From assembly GCA_040954595.2 (NCBI GenBank), contig CM082583.2, forward strand, positions 682,001 to 746,000: a DNA stretch of 64,000 nucleotides, read 5' to 3'. Below are positions 1 through 11,675 of this stretch, piece by piece (position 1 is the first letter of the stretch; each line of letters begins with the position of its first letter). The notes beneath the pieces are model-generated. The model made no database searches and was not told the DNA's origin. It saw only the letters and a list, made by a program, of their open reading frames with translations. Source of the DNA: Balanoglossus misakiensis. Lineage: Eukaryota > Hemichordata. A program made the position numbers and the translations under genes.

Positions 1-3000
1 GGTCACCGAATTAAACAAATAAAGAATGTTTTGCCTATAAATGACCTTTTTGATGCAAAAACAAATAAAACGCAATTTTGTATTAAATCAGAATGCATTT
101 TTTATAATCAGCACCATTTTTACATGTAATGGAAATTTAATACATCATCAGATATCCAAATATGAAAAAATGATTTAGATTTTAGATGATTGTCCAAAAT
201 TAGCTGATATCTAATAAATATAGTATTGAACCGTTCTGTCCCCCCCCCCCCTACATTATATGCGGTACGCCGATGTCAGCTTACCCGGCAGTACTGCAGG
301 CCGTGCCCCCAACTAACGTCGGTGTTTGAAACGCCCTGGTTAAATTCGGGCTTTCTCTATAAATTGACAGGCAATAATGCAGTCCTACCAGAACAAATGT
401 CGAGTGTTGACCCGCTGTGACTTTCCCTCTTCGGTTTGCCCGACTTAGCCAACGTCTTTGTACTAGAGTGTCGGGTCTTTTGCAGAGCCAGGCCGAAGGA
501 AATCCGACTTGATCACCGTTGCTAACGAACGCTAGTGTCTGTCATGGTGTGCCGGGGTTTTAGTCGGGCCAGGCCGTAGGAGATCTGACTTGATCATCGT
601 GGTCAATGTACGCGTGTTTCCGCTCTAAAGTGCCGGGGCTTCAGCTAAACCAGGCCGTAGGACATCCGCCGTAATCACCGTTGATAACTTACGCCAGTCT
701 GTGTCATATAGAGCCGGTGCACCAGCCGAGTCACGCCGTAGGAAATCTGACTTGATCAACGTGGTCAATGTACGCCTGTTTCTGCTCTAGAGTGCCGGGG
801 CATCAGCCGTGCCAGGCCGAAGGAAATGTGAGTAGATCAACGTGGTCTCTGTACGCGTGTTTCTGCTCTAGAGTGCCAGGACTTTAGCCAAGCCATGCCG
901 TAGGAAATCTGACTTGATCAACGTTGCTAACGAACGCTAGTGTCTGTCAAAGTGTGCCATGGTTTTAGTCGAGCCAAGCCGTAGGAGATCAGACTTGATC
1001 GTCTCTGTACGCGTGTTTCTGCTCTAGAGTGCCGGGGCTTTATCCAAGCCATGCCGTAGAAAATCTGACTTGATCACCGTTGCTAACGTACGCTAGTGTC
1101 TGTCATATTGTGACGGTGATTTAGCAGAGCCAGGCCGTAGAAAAATCGACATGTTCAACGTTACCAGTGTGCAACTGTTTCTGCTCTAGAGTGTCAGGGT
1201 TTTAGCCGACTTATGCTGTAGGAAATCTGAGTTGATGAATGGGAATTCAATGTTAGAAAACCCGTGTGGAAAGTATCTCTACCCGTTTGAAACTAAGAAA
1301 AGAATTTATTCTTATTTATTTTGTAAAAAAGACAATTTTTCGAAAAAAAGTCGAAAATGGTAATTTTGTCTTGGGTGATTCAAATTATACCGCCTTTTCT
1401 GGAATTTGCTGCACTTCTTACAAGAGAACGACACTTCATGCTCCATAATATTTCGGAAAATGAAGAAAAGAGTTATTTTTTATGATTTTTTAAAAATTTA
1501 CCATTTTTGTCAAAATATGGCCAAAATGGCTATTTTGTCTTGAATTCCGTCAATATATCTGCATTTTTGGAGTGGTCGAAAGTTTTAACATACAATCAAC
1601 ATGTCATATATGATCAGGGCACCAAATTCGAATAACAAAGGTTTTTTTATTTTTTTTCTTCTAAAAATGACATTTTCAAGGAAAATTTGGTAAAACTCAA
1701 TTTTGTCTGCAGTGAGCCAAATTAGACGGTCTTTTGTGGAATTTGTATCGATATATACATACGAAGAGCATTCTATACTCCATCAGATTTCCGAAAATGT
1801 AGAAAACAGGTATTTTTTTGTAATTTTCAAAAATTTACCATTTTGACCAAATTGTGGCTAAAATTGTTATTTCGTGTTGAATGCCGCCAGTGTCACTGCT
1901 TTTAAAAGTCATAAAAACTTTTAACATACAAGCAATTGTTTATATATGATCAGGTCACCGAATTAAACAAATAAAGAATGTTTTGCCTATAAATGACCTT
2001 TTTGATGCAAAAACGAATAAAACGCAATTTTGTATTAAATCAGAATGCATTTTTTATAATCAGCACCATTTTTACATGTAATGGAAATTTAATACATCAT
2101 CAGATATCCAAATATGAAAAAATGATTTAGATTTTAGATGATTGTCCAAAATTAGCTGATATCTAATAAATATAGTATTGAACCGTTCTGTCCCCCCCCC
2201 CCCCTACATTATATGCGGTACGCCGATGTCAGCTTACCCGGCAGTACTGCAGGCCGTGCCCCCAACTAACGTCGGTGTTTGAAACGCCCTGGTTAAATTC
2301 GGGCTTTCTCTATAAATTGACAGGCAATAATGCAGTCCTACCAGAACAAATGTCGAGTGTTGACCCGCTGTGACTTTCCCTCTTCGGTTTGCCCGACTTA
2401 GCCAACGTCTTTGTACTAGAGTGTCGGGTCTTTTGCAGAGCCAGGCCGAAGGAAATCCGACTTGATCACCGTTGCTAACGAACGCTAGTGTCTGTCATGG
2501 TGTGCCGGGGTTTTAGTCGGGCCAGGCCGTAGGAGATCTGACTTGATCATCGTGGTCAATGTACGCGTGTTTCCGCTCTAAAGTGCCGGGGCTTCAGCTA
2601 AACCAGGCCGTAGGACATCCGCCGTAATCACCGTTGATAACTTACGCCAGTCTGTGTCATATAGAGCCGGTGCACCAGCCGAGTCACGCCGTAGGAAATC
2701 TGACTTGATCAACGTGGTCAATGTACGCCTGTTTCTGCTCTAGAATGCCGGGGCTTCAGCTGAGCCAGGCCGTAGGAAATCCGACTTGATCACCGTTGTT
2801 AACTTACGCCAGTCTGTGTCCTATATATAGTGCCGGGGCATCAGCCGTGCCAGGCCGAAGGAAATGTGAGTAGATCAACGTGGTCTCTGTACGCGTGTTT
2901 CTGCTCTAGAGTGCCAGGGCTTTAGCCAAGCCATGCCGTAGGAAATCTGACTTGATCAACGTTGCTAACGAACGCTAGTGTCTGTCATAGTGTGCCAGGG

Positions 3001-3299
3001 TTTTAGTCGAGCCAAGCCGTAGGAGATCAGACTTGATTAACGTGGTCTCTGTACGCGTGTTTCTGCTCTAGAGTGCCCGGGCTTTATCCAACCCATGCCG
3101 TAGAAAATCTGACTTGATCACCGTTGCTAACGTACGCTAGTGTCTGTCATATTGTGACGGAGATTTAGCAGAGCCAGGCCGTAGAAAAATCGACATGTTC
3201 AACGTTACCAGTGTGCAACTGTTTCTGCTCTAGAGTGTCAGGGTTTTAGCCGACTTATGCTGTAGGAAATCTGAGTTGATGAATGGGAATTCAATGTTA

Positions 3300-4231
3300 G
3301 AAAACCCGTGTGGAAAGTATCTCTACCCGTTTGAAACTAAGAAAAGAATTTATTCTTATTTATTTTGTAAAAAAGACAATTTTTCGAAAAAAAGTCGAAA
3401 ATGGTAATTTTGTCTTGGGTGATTCAAATTATACCGCCTTTTCTGGAATTTGCTGCACTTCTTACAAGAGAACGACACTTCATGCTCCATAATATTTCGG
3501 AAAATGAAGAAAAGAGTTATTTTTTTATGATTTTTTAAAAATTTACCATTTTTGTCAAAATATGGCCAAAATGGCTATTTTTTCTTGAATTCCGTCAATA
3601 TATCTGCATTTTTGGAGTGGTCGAAAGTTTTAACATACAATCAACATGTCATATATGATCAGGGCACCAAATTCGAAGAACAAAGGTTTTTTTATTTTTT
3701 TTTCTAAAAATGACATTTTCAAGGAAAATTTGGTAAAACGCAATTTTGTCTGCAGTGAGCCAAATTGGCCGTTTTTTGTGGAATTTGTATCGATATATAT
3801 ATACGAAGAGCATTCTATACTCCATCAGATTTCCGAAAATGTAGAAAACAGGTATTTTTGTAATTTTCAAAAATTTACCATTTTGACCAAATTGTGGCTA
3901 AAATTGTTATTTTCGTGTTGAATGCCGCCAGTGTCACTGCTTTTAAAAGTCATAAAAACTTTTAACATACAAGCAATTGTTTATATATGATCAGGTCACC
4001 GAATTAAAAAAATAAAGAATGTTTTGCCTAAAAATGACCTTTTTGGTGCAAAAACGAATAAAACGCAATTTTGTATTAAATCAGAGTGCATTTTTTATAA
4101 TCAGCACCATTTTTACATATAATGGAAATTTCATACATCATCAGATATCCAAATATGAAAAAATGATTTAGATTTTAGATGATTGTCCAAAATTAGCTGA
4201 TATGTAATAAATGTAGTATTGAACCGTTCTG
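3300..4231 (+). repeat. AT-rich half of a representative satellite unit: three ~337 bp modules, each a diverged ~168 bp dimer
   Basis: Three modules start with related sequence (CCCGTTTGAAACTAAG, GGGCACCAAATTCGAA, GGTCACCGAATTAAA) and run through matching landmarks: a CAATTTTGT core, TGGAATTTG, a CTCCATCAGATTTCCGAAAATG-like block, then TTACCATTTT and TTTTAACATACAA. In the first unit the equivalent points are 1285, 1624 and 1960, so 339 and 336 bp apart. Each module also repeats within itself: around 1352 and 1521 the strings CGAAAATGGTAATTTTGTCTTG and CCAAAATGGCTATTTTGTCTTG lie ~170 bp apart. The half is therefore best read as six ancient monomers of about 168 bp, close to a nucleosome repeat. 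Divergence between monomers is far larger than between 2 kb units. Confidence 0.8.
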
Positions 4232-4462
4232 TTCCCCCCCCCCCCTACATTATATGCGGTACGCCGATGTCAGCTTTCCCGGCAGTACTGCAGGCCGTGC
4301 CCCCAACTAACGTCGGTGTTTGAAACGCCCTGGTTAAATTCGGGCTTTCTCTATAAATTGACAGGCAATAATGCAGTCCTACTGGAACAAATGTCAAGTG
4401 TTGAACCGTTGTGACTTTCCCTGTTCGGTTTGCCCGACTTAGCCAACGTCTTTGTACTAGAG
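4232..4462 (+). repeat. C tract and non-repeated linker of the satellite unit
   Basis: A run of C follows TTCTGTT and separates the AT-rich from the GC-rich half in every unit. It varies from C9 (6281-6289 and near 34832) through C12 (240-251) and C13 (2192-2204) to C15 (near 18083). About 215 bp follow (TACATTATATGCGGTACG to GACTTAGCCAACGTC) that do not resemble the flanking subrepeats. One unit interrupts the tract with a T (near 28361). Confidence 0.85.
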
Positions 4463-5345
4463 TGTCGGGTCTTTTGCAGAGCCAGGCCGAAGGAAATCCG
4501 ACTTGATCACCGTTGCTAACGAACGCTAGTGTCTGTCATGGTGTGCCGGGGTTTTAGTCGAGCCAGGCCGTAGGAGATCTGACTTGATCATCGTGGTCAA
4601 TGTACGCGTGTTTCCGCTCTAAAGTGCCGGGGCTTCAGCTAAACCAGGCCGTAGGAAATCCGACGTAATCACCGTTGATAACTTGCGCCAGTCTGTGTCA
4701 TATAGAGCCGGTGCACCAGCCGAGTCACGCCGTAGGAAATCTGACTTGATCAACGTGGTCAATGTACGCCTGTTTCTGCTCTAGAGTGCCGGGGCTTCAG
4801 CTGAGCCAGGCCGTAGGAAACCCGACGTGATTACCGTTGTTAACTTACGCCAGTCTGTGTCCTATATATAGTGCCGGGGCATCAGCCGTGCCAGGCCGAA
4901 GGAAATGTGAGTAGATCAACGTGGTCTCTGTACGCGTGTTTCTGCTCTAGAGTGCCAGGGCTTTAGCCAAGCCATGCCGTAGGAAATCTGACTTGATCAA
5001 CGTTGCTAACGAACGCTAGTGTCTGTCATAGTGTGCCATGGTTTTAGTCGAGCCAAGCCGTAGGAGATCAGACTTGATCAACGTGGTCTCTGTACGCGTG
5101 TTTCTGCTCTAGAGTGCCGGGGCTTTATCCAAGCCATGCCGTAGAAAATCTGACTTGATCACCGTTGCTAACGTACGCTAGTGTCTGTCATATTGTGACG
5201 GTGATTTAGCGGAGCCAGGCCGTAGAAAAATCGACATGTTCAACGTTACCAGTGTGCAACTGTTTCTGCTCTAGAGTGTCAGGGTTTTAGCCGACTTATG
5301 CTGTAGGAAATCTGAGTTGACGAATGGGAATTCAATGTTAGAAAA
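4463..5345 (+). repeat. GC-rich half of a representative satellite unit: eleven ~81 bp subrepeats
   Basis: Each subrepeat follows the pattern GTGCCGGGG-CTTCAGC-GAGCCAGGCCGTAGGAAATC-GACTTGATCA-ACGT and then one of two tails: a GTTTCTGCTCTAGA tail or a GTGTCTGTCAT / CTGTGTCATATAG tail. The two tails largely alternate, giving ~162 bp dimers. Eleven copies are usual; the first unit of the window has ten, the 30158 unit about nine and the 32050 unit about seventeen. Differences in unit length across the array are mostly whole multiples of this subrepeat. Confidence 0.85.
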
Positions 5346-8300
5346 CCCGTGTGGAAAGTATCTCTACCAGTTTGAAACTAAGAAAAGAATTTATTCTTAT
5401 TTATTTTGTAAAAAAGACAATTTTTCGAAAAAAAGTCCGAAAATGGTAATTTTGTCTTGGGTGATTCAAATTATACCGCCTTTTCTGGAATTTGCTGCAC
5501 TTCTTACAAGAGAACGACACTTCATGCTCCATAATATTTCGGAAAATGAAGAAAAGAGTTATTTTTTTATGATTTTTTAAAAATTTACCATTTTTGTCAA
5601 AATATGGCCAAAATGGCTATTTTTCTTGAATTCCGTCAATATATCTGCATTTTTGGAGTGGTCGAAAGTTTTAACATACAATCAACATGTCATATATGAT
5701 CAGGGCACCAAATTCGAAGAACTAAGGTTTTTTTATTTTTTTTCTTCTAAAAATGACATTTTCAAGGAAAATTTGGTAAAACGCAATTTTGTCTGCAGTG
5801 AGCCAAATTAGACGGTCTTTTGTGGAATTTGTATCGATATATACATACGAAGAGCATTCTATACTCCATCAGATTTCCGAAAATGTAGAAAACAGGTATT
5901 TTTTTGTAATTTTCAAAAATTTACCATTTTGACCAAATTGTGGCTAAAATTGTTATTTTCGTGTTGAATGCCGCCAGTGTCACTGCTTTTAAAAGTCATA
6001 AAAACTTTTAACATACAAGCAATTGTTTATATATGATCAGGTCACCGAATTAAAAAAATAAAGAATGTTTTGCCTAAAAATGACCTTTTTGGTGCAAAAA
6101 CGAATAAAACGCAATTTTGTATTAAATCAGAATGCATTTTTTATAATCAGCACCATTTTTACATGTAATGGAAATTTAATACATCATCAGATATCCAAAT
6201 ATGAAAAAAATGATTTAGATTTTAGATGATTGTCCAAAATTAGCTGATATCTAATAAATGTAGTATTGAACCGTTCTGTTCCCCCCCCCTACATTATATG
6301 CGGTACGCCGATGTCAGCTTACCCGGCAGTACTGCAGGCCGTGCCCCCAACTAACGTCGGTGTTTGAAATGCCCTGGTTAAATTCGGGCTTTCTCTATAA
6401 ATTGACAGGCAATAATGCAGTCCTACCGGAACAAATGTCGAGTGTTGACCCGCTGTGACTTTCCCTCTTCGGTTTGCCCGACTTAGCCAACGTCTTTGTA
6501 ATAGAGTGTCGGGTCTTTTGCAGAGCCAGGCCGAAGGAAATCCGACTTGATCACCGTTGCTAACGAACGCTAGTGTCTGTCATGGTGTGCCGGGGTTTTA
6601 GTCGGGCCAGGCCGTAGGAGATCTGACTTGATCATCGTGGTCAATGTACGCGTGTTTAAGCTCTAAAGTGCCGGGGCTTCAGCTAAACCAGGCCGTAGGA
6701 CATCCGCCGTAATCACCGTTGATAACTTACGCCAGTCTGTGTCATATAGAGCCGGTGCACCAGCCGAGTCACGCCGTAGGAAATCTGACTTGATCAACGT
6801 GGTCAATGTACGCCTGTTTCTGCTCTAGAATGCCGGGGCTTCAGCTGAGCCAGGCCGTAGGAAACCCGACGTGATTACCGTTGTTAACTTACGCCAGTCT
6901 GTGTCCTATATATAGTGCCGGGGCATCAGCCGTGCCAGGCCGAAGGAAATGTGAGTAGATCAACGTGGTCTCTGTACGCGTGTTTCTGCTCTAGAGTGCC
7001 AGGGCTTTAGCCAAGCCATGCCGTAGGAAATCTGACTTGATCAACGTTGCTAACGAACGCTAGTGTCTGTCATAGTGTGCCGGGGTTTTAGTCGAGCCAA
7101 GCCGTAGGAGATCAGACTTGATCAACGTGGTCTCTGTACGCGTGTTTATGCTCTAGAGTGCCGGGGCTTTATCCAAGCCATGCCGTAGAAAATCTGACTT
7201 GATCACCGTTGCTAACGTACGCTAGTGTCTGTCATATTGTGACGGACATTTAGCGGAGCCAGGCCGTAGAAAAATCGACTTGTTCAACGTTACCAGTGTG
7301 CAACTGTTTCTGCTCTAGAGTGTCAAGGTTTTAGCCGACTTATGCTGTAGGAAATCTGAGTTGATGAACGGGAATTCAATGTTAGAAAACCCGTGTGGAA
7401 AGTATCTCTACCCGATTGAAACTAAGAAAAGAATTTATTCTTATTTATTTTGTAAAAAAGACAATTTTTCGAAAACAAGTCGAAAATGGTAATTTTGTCT
7501 TGGGTGATTTAAATTATACTGCCTTTTCTGGAATTTGCAGCACTTTTTACAAGAGAACGACACTTCATGCTCCATAATATTTCCGAAAAAATAAGAAAAG
7601 AGTTAATTTTTTATGATTTTTTAAAAATTTACCATTTTTGTCAAAATATGGCCAAAATGGCTATTTTTTCTTGAATTCCGTCAATATCTCTGCATTTTTG
7701 GAGTGGTCGAAAGTCTTAATATACAATCAACATGTCATATATGATCAGGGCACCAAATACGAAGAACAAAGGTTTTTTAATTTTTTTTCTAAAAATGACA
7801 TTTTCGAGGAAAATTTGGTAAACGCAATTTTGTCTGCAGTGAGCCAAATTAGACGGTCTTTTGTGGAATTTGTATCGATATATACATACGAAGAGCATTC
7901 TATACTCCATCAGATTTCCGAAAATGTAGAAAACAGGTATTTTTTGTAATTTTCAAAAAATTACCATTTTGACCAAATTGTGGCTACAATTGTTATTTTC
8001 GTGTTGAATGCCGCCAGTGTCACTGCTTTTAAAAGTCATAAAAACTTTTAACATGAAAGCAATTGTTTATATATGATCAGGTCACCGAATTAAAAAAATA
8101 AAGAATGTTTTGCCTAAAAATGACCTTTTAGGTGCAAAAACGAATAAAACGCAATTTTTTATTGAATCAGAATGCATTTTTTATAATCAGCACCATTTTT
8201 ACATATCATGGAAATTTCATACATCATCAGATATCCAAATATGAAAAAATGATTTAGATTTTAGATGATTGTCCAAAATTAGTTGATATCTAATAAATGT

Positions 8301-10118
8301 AGTATTGAACCGTTCTGTTCCCCCCCCCCCCTTACATTATATGCGGTACGCCGATGTCAGCTTACCCGGCAGTACTGCAGGCCGTGCCCCCAACAAACGT
8401 CGGTGTTTGAAACGCCCTGGTTAATTTCGGGCTTTCTCTATAAATTGACAGGCAATAATGCAGTCCTACCCGAACAAATGTCAAGTGTTGAACCGCTGTG
8501 ACTTTCCCTCTTCGGTTTGCCCGACTTAGCCAACGTCTTTGTACTAGAGTGTCGGGTCTTTTGCAGAGCCAGGCCGAAGGAAATCCGACTTGATCACCGT
8601 TGCTAACGAACGCTAGTGTCTGTCATGGTGTGCCGGTGTTTTAGTCGAGCCAGGCCGTAGGAGATCTGACTTGATCATCGTGGTCAATGTACGCGTGTTT
8701 CCGCTCTAAAGTGCCGGGGCTTCAGCTAAACCAGGCCGTAGGAAATCCGACGTAATCACTGTTGATAACTTACGCCAGTCTGTGTCATATAGAGCCGGTG
8801 CACCAGCCGAGTCACGCCGTAGGAAATCTGACTTGATCAACGTGGTCAATGTACGCCTGTTTCTGCTCTAGAGTGCCGGGGCTTCAGCTGAGCCAGGCCG
8901 TAGGAAACCCGACGTGATTACCGTTGTTAACTTACGCCAGTCTGTGTCCTATATATAGTGCCGGGGCATCAGCCGTGCCAGGCCGAAGGAAATGTGAGTA
9001 GATCAACGTGGTCTCTGTACGCGTGTTTCTGCTCTAGAGTGCCAGGACTTTAGCCAAGCTATGCCGTAGGAAATCTGACTTGATCAACGTTGCTAACGAA
9101 CGCTAGTGTCTGTCATAGTGTGCCGGGGTTTTAGTCGAGCCAAGCCGTAGGAGATCAGACTTGATCAACGTGGTCTCTGTACGCGTGTTTCTGCTCTAGA
9201 GTGCCGGGCTTTATCCAAGCCATGCCGTAGAAAATCTGACTTGATCACCGTTGCTAACGTACGCTAGTGTCTGTCATATTGTGACGGAGATTTAGCCGAG
9301 CCAGGCCGTAGAAAAATCGACTTGTTCAACGTTACCAGTGTGCAACTGTTTCTGCTCTAGAGTGTCAGGGTTTTAGCCGACTTATGCTGTAGGAAATCTG
9401 AGTTGATGAACGTGAATTCAATGTTAGAAAACCCGTGTGGAAAGTATCTCTACCCGTTTGAAACTAAGAAAAGAATTTATTCTTATTTTTTTGTAAAAAA
9501 GACAATTTTTCGAAAAAAAGTCGAAAATGGTAATTTTGTCTTGGGTGATTCAAATTATACCGCCTTTTCTGGAATTTGCAGCATTTTTTACAAGAGAACG
9601 ACACATCATGCTCCATAATATTTCCGAAAATGAAGAAAAGAGTTATTTTTTTATGATTTTTTAAAATTTACCATTTTTGTCAAAATATGGCCAAAATGGC
9701 TATTTTTTCTTGAATTCCGTCAATATCTCTGCATTTTTGGAGTGGTCGAAAGTTTTAACATACAATCAACATGTCATATATGATCAGGGCACCAAATTCG
9801 AAGAACAAAGGTTTTTTTATTTTTTTTTCTAAAAATGACATTTTCAAGGAAAATTTGGTAAAACGCAATTTTATCTGCAGTGAGCCAAATTGGCCGTTTT
9901 TTGTGGAATTTGTATCGATATATATATACGAAGAGCATTCTATACTCCATCAGATTTCCGAAAATGTAGAAAACAGGTATTTTTGTAATTTTCAAAAATT
10001 TACCATTTTGACCAAATTGTGGCTAAAATTGTTATTTTCGTGTTGAATGCCGCCAGTGTCACTGCTTTTAAAAGTCATGAAAACTTTTAACATACAAGCA
10101 ATTGTTTATATATGATCA

Positions 10119-11675
10119 GGTCACCGAATTAAAATAATAAAGAATGTTTTCCCTAAAAATGACCTTTTTGGTGCAAAAACGAATAAAACGCAATTTTGTA
10201 TTAAATCAGCTCATTCAGAGTGCATTTTTTATAATCAGCACCATTTTTACATATAATGGAAATTTCATACATCATCAGATATCCAAATATGAAAAAATGA
10301 TTTAGATTTTAGATGATTGTCCAAAATTAGCTGATATCTATGTCATATAGAGCCGGTGCACCAGCCGAGTCACGCCGTAGGAAATCTGACTTGATCAACG
10401 TGGTCAATGTACGCCTGTTTCTGCTCTAGAGTGCCGGGGCTTCAGCTGAGCCAGGCCGTAGGAAACCCGACGTGATTACCGTTGTTAACTTACGCCAGTC
10501 TGTGTCCTATATATAGTGCCGGGGCATCAGCCGTGCCAGGCCGAAGGAAATGTGAGTAGATAAACGTGGTCTCTGTACGCGTGTTTCTGCTCTATAGTGC
10601 CAGGGCTTTAGCCAAGCCATGCCGAAGGAAATCTGACTTGATCAACGTTGCTTACTAACGCTAGTGTCTGTCATAGTGTGCCGGGGTTTTAGTCGAGCCA
10701 AGCCGTAGGAGATCAGACTTGATCAACGTGGTCTCTGTACGCGTTTTTCTGCTCTAGAGTGCCGGGGCTTTATCCAAGCCATGCCGTAGAAAATCTGACT
10801 TGATCACCGTTGCTAACGTACGCTAGTGTCTGTCATATTGTGACGGACATTTAGCGGAGCCAGGCCGTAGAAAAATCGACTTGTTCAACGTTACCAGTGT
10901 GCAACTGTTTCTGCTCTAGAGTGTCAGGGTTTTAGCCGACTTATGCTGTAGGAAATCTGAGTTGATGAACGGGAATTCAATGTTAGAAAACCCGTGTGGA
11001 AAGTATCTCTACCCGTTTCAAACTAAGAAAAGAATTTATTCTTATTTATTTTGTAAAAAAGACAATTTTTCGAAAAAAAGTCGTAATTTTGTCTTGGGTG
11101 ATTTAAATTATACCGCCTTTTCTGGAATTTGCAGCACTTTTTACAAGAGAACGACACTTCATGCTCCATAATATTTCCGAAAATGAAGAAAAGAGTTAAT
11201 TTTTTTATGATTTTTAAAAAATTTACCATTTTTGTCAAAATATGGCCAAAATGGCTATTTTTTCTTGAATTCCGTCAATATCTCTGCTTTTTTGGAGTGG
11301 TCGAAAGTTTTAACATACAATCAACATGTCATATATGATCAGGGCACCAAATTCGAAGAACAAAGGTTTTTTTATTTATTTTTCTAAAAATGACATTTTC
11401 AAGGAAAATTTGGTAAAACGCAATTTTGTCTGCAGTGAGCCTAATTAGACGGTCTTTTGTGGAATTTGTATCGATATATACATACGAAGAGCATTCTATA
11501 CTCCATCAGATTTCCGAAAATGTAGAAAACATGTATTTTTTGTAATTTTCAAAAATTTACCATTTTGACCAAATTGTGGCTAAAATTGTTATTTTCGTGT
11601 TGAATGCCGCCAGTGTCACTGCTTTTAAAAGTCATAAAAACTTTTAACATACAAGCAATTGTTTATATATAATCA
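10119..11675 (+). repeat. Satellite unit with a ~490 bp internal deletion
   Basis: This unit is 1557 bp. The sequence passes directly from the end of the AT half (GCTGATATCTA, near 10340) into TGTCATATAGAGCCGG of the fourth subrepeat, so the C tract, the linker and the first three subrepeats are missing. The flanking halves are otherwise typical. Confidence 0.9.

Noticed and set aside
226-420. A ~64-codon frame across the C tract and linker, rich in proline
   Set aside because: The proline run is the C tract, whose length varies between units and changes the frame. Not a conserved protein.
1266-1448. A 60-codon frame repeated in most satellite units (MESISTRLKLRKEFILIYF)
   Set aside because: It persists because units are near-identical; indels and stop changes in other units break it, it overlaps frames on the other strand, and its sequence is low-complexity AT-rich translation.
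2400-3310. Regular short repeats resembling a CRISPR array
   Set aside because: The ~81 bp subrepeats are contiguous without unique spacers, and the setting is eukaryotic.
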